DNA of 41,491 nucleotides from Treponema sp. (GTDB lineage Bacteria; Spirochaetota; Spirochaetia; Treponematales; Treponemataceae), in NCBI GenBank assembly GCA_024687165.1, contig JAILEY010000062.1, positions 1 to 41,491 of the forward strand. The letters are read 5' to 3'. The notes beneath the pieces are model-generated. The model saw only the letters and a program-made list of their open reading frames with translations, was not told the DNA's origin and made no database searches. Within the stretch, counting starts at the first letter, position 1. Every line of letters starts with the position of its first letter. Positions 8,829-17,694 of this stretch are shown here, in pieces. Both the position numbers and the translations under genes were made by a program.

Positions 8829-9890
8829 ATGAAAAAAACTATTACTGTATTTGTCCTGTTAATATCTTTCTTTTCTGCCGGGATTTATGCTCAGACGAAA
8901 AAAAATGCATCTGCAATACGAAATGAAAGTCTTAAGCAGGGTGGAGTTCAGGATTCCATTGATTATTTAAAATCTCATCTTGGAGAATGTGCTACAAAAG
9001 CCGATCAGCGTTCCCTTTTATATTTTACGGGTACCATGCAGGAACAGCTTGGATTGTACACGGATGCTTCTGCTTCTTATGCAAAGGCTGCAGGAATTGC
9101 CGCAGGAGATGCTGCCGGTATGCCTCGTATTTCTTCAGAAGAACTTGTAATTGCTGCAGTTAGATGCTGTCTTTGTGCAGGCGATCATGAAACCGCTGAT
9201 TCTTATCTTGCAAGCAGTGTACGCCAGAGTAAAAATGAAAATATTCTCGCACTTGCAAATTTGTACGGAGTCTGGAGTTCTTTGTGCAAGGCTTCTTCAA
9301 TCAGTGAAACAAAAGATTCTGTTGTTCTTCTTCAGGCTTACAGTTCAATGGAAACAATGAAGAGTGTCAGACCGCAGATTCTTTTTACCTTGTGGTATCT
9401 TACAAATAATTCAACTTATTCTGAGCGTCTTAAAAAAGAATTTCCGGATAGTGCGGAGACAGCGATTGTAAAAGGAAATATTCAGATTGCAAGCGTACCT
9501 TTCTGGTATTTTGTACCGCGCGGTAAAATTGAATTTGAGGCACCTGCAACTTCTTCTGTAAAAATTCCAGAGGCTACTGATAAATCTACAGTTCCATCTG
9601 AAGTTCCGTCTGTTACAAAAGATAATTCAGTTCCTGTTCTTGCCGGAAACGCTGATTATGAGCGTTCAAAAAAAAGCGGAAAAAAACAGCAGCTTGGTCT
9701 GTTCAAAAAACGAGAAAATGCAGTTGAACTAATTGAAAAAGCAAGACGTAAAAATTTTGATGCATATTATTTTACTGAAGTTCGCTCCAGTGGAACAAAA
9801 TATTACATTGTTGTTGTAGATGAAAATTCTTCAAAGACTATGGGAAATAAACTTAAGGATGCAGGCTTTGACTGTTACACGGTTGAATAA
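8829..9890 (+). CDS. Secreted protein with helical repeats and C-terminal SPOR-like domain
   Basis: A 353-residue protein. The frame is open further upstream, but the start chosen is the ATG at 8829, which gives a clear signal peptide (MKKTITVFVLLISFFSAGIY, cleavage near YAQ). Residues about 25-230 are alpha-helical and TPR-like. A Pro/Thr/Ser-rich linker follows. The C-terminal 60 residues (AVELIEKARRKNFDAYYFTE, then KYYIVVVDENSS) have the beta-alpha-beta look of a SPOR domain, which binds denuded peptidoglycan glycans in other bacteria. The protein is probably periplasmic, with a cell-envelope role. It is co-transcribed with the LapA-like gene and ends before a strong bidirectional terminator. 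Confidence 0.75.
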   Translation: MKKTITVFVLLISFFSAGIYAQTKKNASAIRNESLKQGGVQDSIDYLKSHLGECATKADQRSLLYFTGTMQEQLGLYTDASASYAKAAGIAAGDAAGMPRISSEELVIAAVRCCLCAGDHETADSYLASSVRQSKNENILALANLYGVWSSLCKASSISETKDSVVLLQAYSSMETMKSVRPQILFTLWYLTNNSTYSERLKKEFPDSAETAIVKGNIQIASVPFWYFVPRGKIEFEAPATSSVKIPEATDKSTVPSEVPSVTKDNSVPVLAGNADYERSKKSGKKQQLGLFKKRENAVELIEKARRKNFDAYYFTEVRSSGTKYYIVVVDENSSKTMGNKLKDAGFDCYTVE

Positions 9891-9921
9891 AAGCTGATTT
9901 ATTGTGCGTCTTTAAAATGAG

Positions 9922-9970
9922 AAAGCCCGTGTTTTACTGACAGCTTTTGTAGTAGAACACGGGCTTTTTT
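9922..9970. terminator. Bidirectional terminator between the SPOR-like gene and glyA
   Basis: AAAGCCCGTGTT (9922-9933) pairs perfectly with AACACGGGCTTT (9956-9967), with T-runs on the right and an A-rich left flank. It lies between two convergent genes and can end both transcripts. Confidence 0.88.
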
Positions 9971-9992
9971 TACGCTGATTTAATTTCAGCGA

Positions 9993-11495
9993 TTATTTTA
10001 CAAATTCCTTCTTTAAGAAGTCCAGATCAAGTTCTGGATAAAGAACGAATTTTGAAAGAAGTGCGTCAACGCGTTTTGCAGCTGCTTCACGAACTGCAGG
10101 ATCTACATCAACTTTACCCTTTGCAGGTTTTCCTTCTTTTGTTAATCCAGGTTTTGATCCTTTAAGAACCATATCGATGATTTCTGCAACTTCTGTCATT
10201 TCACCCTCTTTCATGCCAAGAGTTGTGAGGGCTGGAGTTCCAAGACGAAGACCTGAAGTCCACCATGCACCCATCTTGTCGTATGGAAGAGCGTTTGCGT
10301 TTACTGTTACCCCAGCCTGGAAGAGAGCAGCTTCTGCCTGTTTTCCTGTAAGACCGTATGCTTCATAAACATTAGCAAGCATAAGGTGGTTGTCTGTTCC
10401 GTTTGTCTGGAGTGGAACATTTTTTGCAGCAAGATTTTTTGCAAGAGCCTGTGCGTTTTTTACAACCTGATGTGCATAATCCTGATATTCTTTTGTGTTT
10501 GCTTCCTTGAATGCAAGAGCTTTTGCAGCCATTACGTGTGGAAGTGGTCCGCCAAGAACCATAGGACAACCCTTGTTTACGTAATCTGCAAATTCTTTTT
10601 TACAGAGAATAAGGGCACCGCGTGGACCACGGAGAGTTTTGTGTGTTGTAGTAGTAACGATATCTGCCCACTTAACAGGATCTTCGTCTCCAGTGAAAAC
10701 TTTACCTGCAACAAGACCTGCAAAGTGTGACATATCTACCATGAGAACTGCACCGCATTTGTCTGCGATTTCACGGAATCTCTTGAAGTTAATTCCGCGA
10801 GGGTATGCTGAATATCCTGTAAGAAGAATAAGAGGTTTAACTTCCATTGCCTGCTTTTCAATTGCATCGTAATCAAGAAGACCTGTCTTTTCATCAACAC
10901 CATATGGATGAGATTCAAACATACGTGCTGAAACATTCATTTTATATCCGTGTGTAAGGTGACCACCGCATGAGTAGTCAAGACCCATCAATTTCTGATT
11001 TCCAAATCTCTTTCTCAGCATATCAAACTGTTCAGCAGTAAGATCATTGAGGGACTTTACACCGAGTTCTTCAAGAGTTGGTGTTTCAACTTTTGCGGAA
11101 AGAATTGACCAGTAAGCAACAAGGTTTGTATCAGCACCTGAGTGTGGCTGAACATATGCATAATCTGCACCAAAGAGAGATTCTGCTTCACGAGCTGCAG
11201 TAGATTCAACTGAATCAACATTTACACATCCACCATAGTAGCGGTGTTCTGGATACCCTTCAGCATATTTATCTGTAAGAAGATTGCCCATTGCAGCCTG
11301 TACTGCCAGAGAACAGTAGTTTTCAGAAGCGATAAGCTTAAGGTGGCTGCGCTGATTTTCAATTTCTTTAACAATATCAGCGGCAATTGAAGGATTCACG
11401 CCTGCAACCTGCTGAAGGTTTGCAACGTAAGCGCACATTGCGGCATTTGGCTTATTACCGCAAGAAGCAAGATAATTTTCCAATGGTGTAGACAT
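9993..11495 (-). CDS. glyA: Serine hydroxymethyltransferase (long form)
   Basis: A 500-residue PLP enzyme that interconverts serine and glycine and feeds the tetrahydrofolate one-carbon pool. The PLP-lysine motif is TTTTHKTLRGPRG (Lys286). Other landmarks are LIASENYCS, YYGGC and the DMSHFAGLVAG segment that stacks and holds PLP. The protein is about 80 residues longer than the usual 417-residue form. The extra segment (about residues 133-185) matches the insertion known in spirochaete and chlamydial SHMTs. A frame start exists at 11507, but the GAGGT ribosome-binding site (11501-11505) lies between it and the ATG at 11495, so 11495 is preferred. The gene appears monocistronic. Confidence 0.96.
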   Translation of the reverse strand: MSTPLENYLASCGNKPNAAMCAYVANLQQVAGVNPSIAADIVKEIENQRSHLKLIASENYCSLAVQAAMGNLLTDKYAEGYPEHRYYGGCVNVDSVESTAAREAESLFGADYAYVQPHSGADTNLVAYWSILSAKVETPTLEELGVKSLNDLTAEQFDMLRKRFGNQKLMGLDYSCGGHLTHGYKMNVSARMFESHPYGVDEKTGLLDYDAIEKQAMEVKPLILLTGYSAYPRGINFKRFREIADKCGAVLMVDMSHFAGLVAGKVFTGDEDPVKWADIVTTTTHKTLRGPRGALILCKKEFADYVNKGCPMVLGGPLPHVMAAKALAFKEANTKEYQDYAHQVVKNAQALAKNLAAKNVPLQTNGTDNHLMLANVYEAYGLTGKQAEAALFQAGVTVNANALPYDKMGAWWTSGLRLGTPALTTLGMKEGEMTEVAEIIDMVLKGSKPGLTKEGKPAKGKVDVDPAVREAAAKRVDALLSKFVLYPELDLDFLKKEFVK

Positions 11496-11554
11496 ATAGT
11501 ACCTCATTTATGCTGCCATCCTGGACGGGTGACAAGCTTAGTGATTTTTTAATA

Positions 11555-11583
11555 ATACTAAAGATTATTCAGTATTTTTTCAA
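11555..11583 (-). promoter_or_regulatory. glyA promoter
   Basis: TTGAAA (11578-11583) and TAGTAT (11555-11560) on the minus strand are 17 bp apart. The 5' leader is about 50 bases and includes the GAGGT ribosome-binding site. No known riboswitch was recognised in it. Confidence 0.6.
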
Positions 11584-11625
11584 GATATTATTTAAATCAA
11601 GTTTTAAATGCGGATTAAATGTCTC

Positions 11626-11654
11626 TTTACAACAATTTCAATGCATACTAGACT
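11626..11654 (+). promoter_or_regulatory. Promoter of the 94-residue hypothetical gene, placed for a leaderless transcript
   Basis: TTTACA (11626-11631), a 17-bp spacer and TAGACT (11649-11654) end 6 bases before the ATG at 11661. No Shine-Dalgarno sequence is present. The predicted transcription start coincides with the start codon. Confidence 0.5.
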
Positions 11655-11660
11655 TTATTT

Positions 11661-11945
11661 ATGATCAGTGGCGTACAGGTTGAAGTAAACGGGAAAAATG
11701 TAAACAGCAGGATTTCGCTTTCGGATTTTTCAGACGGGGGCTATATCATTCAGCAGATTGCATTGATGAACAGCAATTCGAATGAAGTTCTTGCAAGAAC
11801 TGTATGCGGTATTATTGATAAAACGGTGCTTACGTCTTTTGTGTGTGATATTGATTTTTCAAAAAGTCTATATGTTATGAAGACTGAGCTTTACAATTGC
11901 GAGGAACAGTTGATTGACAGCAGGGAAGATTTTATCTGCCTGTGA
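11661..11945 (+). CDS. Hypothetical protein, 94 residues
   Basis: A small protein that was not recognised. It lacks a signal peptide or membrane helix and looks soluble and beta-rich (GVQVEVNGKNVNSRISLSDF, then QQIALMNSNSNEVLARTVCG). The frame fills the gap between glyA and the adenosine-deaminase gene, ending exactly one base before the convergent stop codon of the latter. That fit, plus a promoter positioned to start transcription at its ATG, supports a real gene. There is no ribosome-binding site. Function is unknown. Confidence 0.6.
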   Translation: MISGVQVEVNGKNVNSRISLSDFSDGGYIIQQIALMNSNSNEVLARTVCGIIDKTVLTSFVCDIDFSKSLYVMKTELYNCEEQLIDSREDFICL

Positions 11946-12992
11946 TTATTTGCAGTCTGGATGTTCTTTGAACCATTCGTCCCATGCAGCATCAACTTTT
12001 TTGCAGTATTCTGCTTTTTCTTTATCGCTTATGAATGCTGCGTTAAATCCGTTTTTTATTATCTGCTTTATTTCATCGAGGGAGAATTTTAAGCCTTTGT
12101 AGATGTTCCAGTATTCGTCAAGAAGTGAACATTTGAAGAAGGTTGGATCATCTGTATTTATTGTAATGTATACGCCTTCATCAAAAAGTTTTTTTGCAGG
12201 ATGATTTTTAATATCCCCGTTGAATTCTTTAAGAATGAAAGTATTACTTGTAGGACAAACTTCAAGCGGAATCTTTTTTTCTGCAAGTTCCTTTACAAAG
12301 TCTGCATCTTTAATTGCCTGGATTCCATGTCCGAGGCGTTCTGCGTGACAAAGTTCAATACTGTCTTTCATCGAATAACTTTCACAGCTTTCACCCGCAT
12401 GTGTAACTGTATGAAGTCCGTTTTCCTTAGCTTTTGTAAATACTTCAGCATATTCTTTTGCAGGACCTTTTGCCTCGTCCCCGCCAAGTCCGATTCCAAG
12501 AATGATTGGATTTTTTTCAGCAAGTACAAGATCAAGGTTTCTCATTGCATTTTCTTTTCCGAATGAGCGGCTTACATCAACAATAAGTTTTACTGTTCTT
12601 CCTGATTTAGCTTTGATTTCATTAATGCTTTTTTCAATAACTGAAATCATATCGTGGAAAGCCCAGCCTTTTTTCAGGTGCGAAGTAGGGCTGAAGAAAG
12701 TTTCGCAGTATACGATGTTATTTTCATCAAGGTAATCTGAAAAATCTCTGAACATAAGTTCGAAATCATCTATATGTGTGAAGAAAGACTGAATTTTTAT
12801 AAAGGAAGCAAGAAATCCTGCAAGATCGTTATAGTCAAACAAATCATTGAATTCTTTATCTGACATGCTTTTTCCGAAATTACGCTTATAAACTTTTTTT
12901 ACTGTTGCACGTCCGAGGACTGCTTCTTCATGAACATGAAGTTCTGCTTTTGGAACCGACTTTATCAAATCAATAAACAAATCTTTCTTCAT
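11946..12992 (-). CDS. add: Adenosine deaminase family protein
   Basis: A 348-residue metal-dependent amidohydrolase with the full set of ADA-family landmarks. These are HVH (residues 19-21), GLGGDEA, HAGE (198-201), RLGHGI, CPTSN and NTDDP (279-283). They supply the zinc ligands, the catalytic glutamate and the aspartate pair. The expected reaction is hydrolytic deamination of adenosine or deoxyadenosine to inosine in purine salvage. One oddity is that the usual H-x-H-L-[DE]-G motif reads HVHEEA, with Leu to Glu and Gly to Ala next to the substrate-ribose contacts, so substrate preference may differ. No ribosome-binding site precedes the ATG. A TATAAT box lies only 9 bases upstream. Confidence 0.88.
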   Translation of the reverse strand: MKKDLFIDLIKSVPKAELHVHEEAVLGRATVKKVYKRNFGKSMSDKEFNDLFDYNDLAGFLASFIKIQSFFTHIDDFELMFRDFSDYLDENNIVYCETFFSPTSHLKKGWAFHDMISVIEKSINEIKAKSGRTVKLIVDVSRSFGKENAMRNLDLVLAEKNPIILGIGLGGDEAKGPAKEYAEVFTKAKENGLHTVTHAGESCESYSMKDSIELCHAERLGHGIQAIKDADFVKELAEKKIPLEVCPTSNTFILKEFNGDIKNHPAKKLFDEGVYITINTDDPTFFKCSLLDEYWNIYKGLKFSLDEIKQIIKNGFNAAFISDKEKAEYCKKVDAAWDEWFKEHPDCK

Positions 12993-13001
12993 AATATTCT
13001 A

Positions 13002-13031
13002 ATTATATCACAAATGTTATATAAACTACAA
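13002..13031 (-). promoter_or_regulatory. Promoter of the adenosine-deaminase gene, leaderless-type spacing
   Basis: TTGTAG (13026-13031), an 18-bp spacer and TATAAT (13002-13007) end 9 bases before the ATG at 12992. The leader would be 0-3 bases long, and no Shine-Dalgarno sequence is present. Confidence 0.6.
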
Positions 13032-13109
13032 TCTCAGATTTAAAAACTTGCAATTAATTGATTTTTGATCTTCTATTTAAAATTTGATCTAATACAAAAA
13101 TTTATTTTG

Positions 13110-13138
13110 TTGAAATATTGCAGATCATGAAATATAGT
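13110..13138 (+). promoter_or_regulatory. Promoter of the M28 peptidase gene, leaderless-type spacing
   Basis: TTGAAA (13110-13115), a 17-bp spacer and TATAGT (13133-13138) end 6 bases before the ATG at 13145. This arrangement decides the start: earlier in-frame starts at 13118 (TTG) and 13127 (ATG) lie inside the promoter and have no ribosome-binding site. Confidence 0.65.
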
Positions 13139-13144
13139 TTAAAT

Positions 13145-14044
13145 ATGAATTTTGAAAAGGATTTTGTAGATTTCATTAATTGCAGTGAAAACAGAAGCGG
13201 CTTTATTGTCGACTGGCTTTCTTCTCATGGCGTTAATGCAAGTATTGCTCCTATTGATGGTAAAAAACATGTTCTCATTCAATTCGGCAGTTCAGCCTAC
13301 AATTCTTCTTTTAAAATTAAAACTGTAATTTGTCATCATGACCGGGTTGAAAATAGTCCTGGTGCAAATGATAACAGTGCCGCATGCTGGCAGATAATGA
13401 ACTGGGCTGTATGGCTTTCTCAGCTTAAAACTTTTCATAATATCAGGATTTTTTTTACAGATGGGGAAGAACTTGGCTGGGATACCGGAGTTTCGCAGCA
13501 GGGAGCTTTTGGAATTGCAAGTACATTCAAAAGACTTGGAATTACAGATGATGAAATTTATGTTTTTGATGCTTGCGGTCGAGGTGACATTCCAATCCTT
13601 TCAAAAAGTTCCATAACAGAATCAGCACCGCAGAAATTTAAAAAGCAGTTTTCAGATTTATTTGAAAGCACTCAGAATCTTTTGACAGCTTCATGTCCCG
13701 GCAGATGGATGGCACTTCCTGTATCTTACAGCGATAATGCATCTTTTTTAGCATGCGGAATTCCAGCCGTTGCAATCACTCTTTTGCCTGCAGATGAAGC
13801 ATCTCTTTATGCAAGAAATTTGAATCAGAATAAATCTCTGGAAGAAGCTGTTTTAAACAGAGAATCCAGTCATGTTCAGCGAATGCAGGAAAATATTCCA
13901 GACTATTCTTACAAGGATCATCTTCCTCTTACCTGGAGACTTTTTCATACAGAAAAAGATAATCTTGAATCCCTTACAGAATCAAGCTTTTCTGTAATGG
14001 AAAAAATCCTCAAAAATCTTGCAGCTTTAAAAACTCTTAAATAG
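13145..14044 (+). CDS. M28-family zinc metallopeptidase
   Basis: A 299-residue protein. CHHD (residues 63-66), GANDN (Asp76), FFTDGEELG (Glu108-Glu109), FDACGRGD and a late FHTEKDNL histidine reproduce the order of zinc ligands and catalytic glutamate of M28 aminopeptidases (H-D-E-E-D-H). No signal peptide is seen, so it probably acts in the cytoplasm on peptides or aminoacyl compounds; the substrate is unknown. The start at 13145 is chosen because a good promoter ends 6 bases upstream. The gene ends before a hairpin shared with the convergent receptor operon. Confidence 0.85.
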   Translation: MNFEKDFVDFINCSENRSGFIVDWLSSHGVNASIAPIDGKKHVLIQFGSSAYNSSFKIKTVICHHDRVENSPGANDNSAACWQIMNWAVWLSQLKTFHNIRIFFTDGEELGWDTGVSQQGAFGIASTFKRLGITDDEIYVFDACGRGDIPILSKSSITESAPQKFKKQFSDLFESTQNLLTASCPGRWMALPVSYSDNASFLACGIPAVAITLLPADEASLYARNLNQNKSLEEAVLNRESSHVQRMQENIPDYSYKDHLPLTWRLFHTEKDNLESLTESSFSVMEKILKNLAALKTLK

Positions 14045-14076
14045 TTCTAAATTTGAGTTTCTCTAAAATGTTAATT

Positions 14077-14124
14077 AAATTGGCTTCCAGTCGCGCTGAG
14101 CAGTCCTTCGCGCCAATTTTATTA
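14077..14124. terminator. Hairpin between the M28 gene and the receptor operon
   Basis: AAATTGGC (14077-14084) pairs with GCCAATTT (14112-14119). A short GCGC stem can form inside, and T-rich sequence follows. It lies between convergent genes, so it can serve both directions. The flanks (aaattggc...caattttattat) resemble those of the hairpin at 34386-34413. Confidence 0.65.
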
Positions 14125-14161
14125 TATTTATAAAAAATCGAATTTAACTCTTAATATAGTT

Positions 14162-15922
14162 TTAATTTATTCCTGAAAGTTTATGTGCTATATTTTTCAT
14201 ATCTTCAACGGCATTGTTGATTGTTTTTGTTGAAATCGTAAAGCTTTCAAGTCCGGCGCTTATCTGCCTGAGCGTAATAACAATCTGATTGAATGAAACC
14301 GTCTGCTGTTCGATGATGCTTGTAATTTCATTTGACTTTGAGTTTGTAAGATTAGATGATTTTTTAATCTGATCAAACTGCTGCTCAAGTTCCCTGGCCG
14401 TTGCAATTTCTTCCGTAATTTTATATGAGTTTGTAATCGAGCTTTCAAGAAGTGAAGTTGAAGACTGTTTTACATTTGCAATATATTCCTTGATAGTGTC
14501 GATTGAGTTCATAGTATTGTTTGCAAGACGTCTGATTTCTGTTGAAACAATATGAAAATTCTGACCTTCTTTTCCTGCACTGATTGCTTCAAGTTCTGCG
14601 TTGAAGGCAATGATTTTTGTCTGGTCTGCAATATCCTTGATGATTGAAACAATATCATCAACACTTTCAATCTGTTTTGATAATCTGTCTATACCTTCCT
14701 TGAATTCCATATTTGAAGTGTTGATTTCAGTAAGTTGCTCAATATTTTCCTTCAGGAGATAGAATGCCTCTGAAACTTCATATTTTGTATTGTCAGTTCC
14801 TCCAGATACTTCCGTAATTCTTGAAGAAATATTTTTTGAAAGTGAATATGAATCTTCCATCGTTGCAAGACTTTCCTTTACATCCGCATTCTGTGAATTA
14901 GATGATTCAGAAATTTCAGAAGCGATGATTGAAAGCTCTCCCGTTGAACTGAAAATATCCTGTCCGATTTTTGTAAGCTTGTTCATCAGAAAGTTGTAGT
15001 TTTCAATTACGCGGACAAGAAGATAAATGTTGTACTGGATCTGATCGCCGAGAGTTGAATCAAGATTTATTTCAGCTGAATTTTCTTCAAGAAGTTTCTT
15101 TGTACTTTCCATATGCTGCTGTGAACCAAAATTAAGGTAGCGTCTGAAAGCAAAAACAAGAATGATGTTAGTAGTAAGAAAGATTAAATTAAACAGAATG
15201 AATCTGTAGTTCTGTGAAACAACTCCGATGTTGTATCCGTTTGTAACATGAAAAGCCTGATTGATTATAACAAGTGACATGATGTTTGAAACGGCTACAG
15301 GAACAAAAAGAAATGCAAAAGAACGAACTGAAAGCGGCAGACCGAATCCAAGTCTCTTCTGTCCGAAAAAGTTTTTTGAGAAAATATATTTTTCATCAAT
15401 TCCATCTGCAACAAGTTTTTTCAGATATGGATTGCAAATGTTTTCTATTGAGTTGTATGTAAAAAGTGAAGCGATTATTGAACAGTAAATACATGCCGGA
15501 TATGCATCTTTTGCCGTTGCGCTGTCAATTCCAATTTTGTCAAATTTTATAAAGATGATAGTCAGTACGCTGAGAAGTATGATGAAGTAGCAGAAACTGC
15601 ATAGCGATTTAATTGGTGGAATGTGGATGAGCTTTTTATAAATCTCTGTACGTTCTTCCTCAGTTTCAATTGACCCTTTTGATAATAACATCAAATCATT
15701 TTCAAGCTTGCCTGTGAGTTTTTTTGTTAAAAAATAATCAAAAGTAAACTGACAGAGAAAATAAAAAAGCATCGAAATACTCAGACTATAGAGAATCTGA
15801 GTTTGACGCAGCATCAGAAACAAAGCCATGAAGAAGAAAGTTGATATTGCGGCAATTGTGTTTATGAACATGTTGTGGAGATATACTTTTAATCCGAATT
15901 TCAAATCTGTGTTGTTTCCCAT
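14162..15922 (-). CDS. MCP-like receptor 1 with six membrane helices and diverged signalling tip
   Basis: A 586-residue protein. Six hydrophobic segments (about residues 15-38, 44-64, 105-127, 141-158, 200-223, 238-260) are joined by short loops. A cytoplasmic loop carries EEERTEIYKKLIHIP, and NPYLKKLVADGI with NFFG follow helix 4. No HAMP domain is recognisable. Residues about 300-586 form a long coiled-coil hairpin of MCP type with its tip at 430-465 (IADQTKIIAFNAELEA, then FHIVSTEIRRLA). Canonical tips have NAAIEAARAGE and FAVVAxEIRxLA. The conserved Asn, the Glu and the EIRRLA tail are kept, but AAI is replaced by AEL. It is the last gene of the CheA operon, 2 bp after receptor 2. It should partner the hybrid CheA; the stimulus is unknown. 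Confidence 0.85.
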   Translation of the reverse strand: MGNNTDLKFGLKVYLHNMFINTIAAISTFFFMALFLMLRQTQILYSLSISMLFYFLCQFTFDYFLTKKLTGKLENDLMLLSKGSIETEEERTEIYKKLIHIPPIKSLCSFCYFIILLSVLTIIFIKFDKIGIDSATAKDAYPACIYCSIIASLFTYNSIENICNPYLKKLVADGIDEKYIFSKNFFGQKRLGFGLPLSVRSFAFLFVPVAVSNIMSLVIINQAFHVTNGYNIGVVSQNYRFILFNLIFLTTNIILVFAFRRYLNFGSQQHMESTKKLLEENSAEINLDSTLGDQIQYNIYLLVRVIENYNFLMNKLTKIGQDIFSSTGELSIIASEISESSNSQNADVKESLATMEDSYSLSKNISSRITEVSGGTDNTKYEVSEAFYLLKENIEQLTEINTSNMEFKEGIDRLSKQIESVDDIVSIIKDIADQTKIIAFNAELEAISAGKEGQNFHIVSTEIRRLANNTMNSIDTIKEYIANVKQSSTSLLESSITNSYKITEEIATARELEQQFDQIKKSSNLTNSKSNEITSIIEQQTVSFNQIVITLRQISAGLESFTISTKTINNAVEDMKNIAHKLSGIN

Positions 15923-15924
15923 AA

Positions 15925-17694
15925 TTATGCATCCTCCCTGCCTAATTTTTTTTCTTTTGAAAGACTTTGTGTTTCTTCCAGTATTTCAACGTTAGTCTGA
16001 AGCTTTTTTGAAGTTTCAATGAGAGTTCTTGTTGAAAGTGAAAAATGCTGAATATTCATACTGATCTGCTGAAGTGTTGATACAATCTGATCAAATGCTT
16101 TTGTCTGCTGCTGAACAAGGTATTGAATTTCATTTGCTGATATGGAATTTGATTTTGCAGAATTTGAGATGTTGGTAAATTTATCTTCCAGTTTGATTGA
16201 CAGTTCATTTCCGTGATTAATCAGCGTTGTTGTTTTCTTTGATGTTTTAAGAAGATCTAATGAGGTATTTTGAATTTCATTTATCTTTGCTTTAATTTCG
16301 CGGGTACTGTCCATTGTTTTATTTGCGAGGCGTCTGATTTCAACTGAAACGTTCTTGAAGTTTTTTGTTTTTTTCTGTGTTCCTGTTGCTTCAAGCTCTG
16401 CGTTAAAAGCAATGATTTTTGTCTGGTTCGAAATATTATCGATGATGTTTGCAATTTCCCAGATGGAATTAATTCTTTCTGTAAGATCTTTAATTCCTTT
16501 AATCGTAATTTTATTTGAAATATCAATTGATGAAATTGAATCCAGGGTGCGCTCAAGATTGTTTGAGCCGTTATTTACGTTTTCTACAGTTTCTTTTGCA
16601 AGCTGTGCAACTTCCATGATTCTGTTTTCAATGTCGTGTGAAAGCTTTGTTGCATTTTCCATTGTAGAAACGATTTCTTTAATTCCCGTTGACTGTTCAA
16701 TTGAGGTTGTTTCAGTTTCATTTGCAATTCGTCCAAGGTCCGTTACTGCTTTTTTGATTGTAAAACCAAATGCAGACATCTGATCAAGGACGTTTCCGAA
16801 TTTAATGATCAGCTGATTTGACAGATACTGATTGTATGCTCCTTCATCAGAAAGGTCTGTATTGATGAAAGAAATTTTTGAAATATCTTCTGTAGACATT
16901 TCATTTAAAACCGTTGACATTGCATCATTCTGGCTTTTCAGGTTTTTGTAGAAATAGAAAACACAGCAGAACAGAGTAATTATATTTAAGATACAGGTTA
17001 AAAATACTTTGCTTTTCTGCGAGTCGATGAATTCAGATGACGGAACAATATTTCTGTTCAGATTTTCTACAATAACAAGAGAGCAGTTAATAATCGTTGT
17101 GAAAATAATTGGAATCACAATTGTTAAAATCAGCTTTGTATCTCTGTTGAGACCGAATGTTTTTTTTCTTAATGCATAATTAGTTTCAATTCCCTCTTTT
17201 ACAATGTCTGTTGCAATCGGTCTTGTTACGTTATAGCTTGCGTTATAGCCTACAAGAGTTGCAAACATAATTCCGAAAGTTGCTTCAGTAAAGAAAATGA
17301 TAATAGAAGATTTTGGAATCGTTACGTTAAAAATTGAAAAAAGCAAAAGTGTGAAAACTCCGATGAAAAAGTACATCAGTGTCATGAGGGCTGTGTATGT
17401 AGGATATTGCATCAGATCTTCAAAAAGCTTTGTTCGGCTTTCTACGTTGAATGAGGATTTATCAAGATAAAATCTTTCTATTCTGTCTGAAATCTTTTTG
17501 TAGCACAAATGGTCTGTAAACGGAGCGCATATAAACTGCATGAACACGATCATTGTAAGAACCAAACTCATCATCGGTTGAATCTGTTCAATCGTCAGTC
17601 TTGTTGAAAATACTGCGTATGCGAAAATCAGAAGCGCAGAAAAAATATCCGGTGCAAAACTTTTTACTATTAATTGCTTTTCATAATTTTTCAT
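15925..17694 (-). CDS. MCP-like receptor 2 with six membrane helices and diverged signalling tip
   Basis: A 589-residue paralogue of its neighbours. Membrane segments lie at about residues 13-33, 38-58, 99-122, 130-150, 186-210 and 229-249. The shared motifs are present: VESRTKLFEDLMQYP in the helix 2-3 loop, and IATDIVKEGIE with KKTFG after helix 4. INTDLSDEGAYNQYLSNQ opens the coiled coil. The tip (about residues 420-455) reads NISNQTKIIAFNAELEAT, then NFKNVSVEIRRLANKT. The acidic and glycine residues just after the tip are replaced by a Lys/Gln-rich stretch, the most diverged post-tip among the four together with receptor 3. The ATG overlaps the end of receptor 3 by 4 bp. No periplasmic domain or HAMP is visible. 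Confidence 0.85.
   Translation of the reverse strand: MKNYEKQLIVKSFAPDIFSALLIFAYAVFSTRLTIEQIQPMMSLVLTMIVFMQFICAPFTDHLCYKKISDRIERFYLDKSSFNVESRTKLFEDLMQYPTYTALMTLMYFFIGVFTLLLFSIFNVTIPKSSIIIFFTEATFGIMFATLVGYNASYNVTRPIATDIVKEGIETNYALRKKTFGLNRDTKLILTIVIPIIFTTIINCSLVIVENLNRNIVPSSEFIDSQKSKVFLTCILNIITLFCCVFYFYKNLKSQNDAMSTVLNEMSTEDISKISFINTDLSDEGAYNQYLSNQLIIKFGNVLDQMSAFGFTIKKAVTDLGRIANETETTSIEQSTGIKEIVSTMENATKLSHDIENRIMEVAQLAKETVENVNNGSNNLERTLDSISSIDISNKITIKGIKDLTERINSIWEIANIIDNISNQTKIIAFNAELEATGTQKKTKNFKNVSVEIRRLANKTMDSTREIKAKINEIQNTSLDLLKTSKKTTTLINHGNELSIKLEDKFTNISNSAKSNSISANEIQYLVQQQTKAFDQIVSTLQQISMNIQHFSLSTRTLIETSKKLQTNVEILEETQSLSKEKKLGREDA

Noticed and set aside
11496..11554. Riboswitch in the glyA leader
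   Set aside because: A small imperfect stem can be drawn near 11510-11530, but neither glycine, THF nor SAM-type consensus elements are present and the leader is only about 50 bases.
13118..13144. Earlier starts (TTG 13118, ATG 13127) for the M28 peptidase
   Set aside because: They lie inside a well-spaced promoter and lack a ribosome-binding site.
15491..16783. Plus-strand open frames opposite the receptor genes, such as 16355-16783
   Set aside because: They mirror the codon bias of the coiled-coil genes on the other strand, have no ribosome-binding site and give Ser/Phe-rich nonsense sequence.
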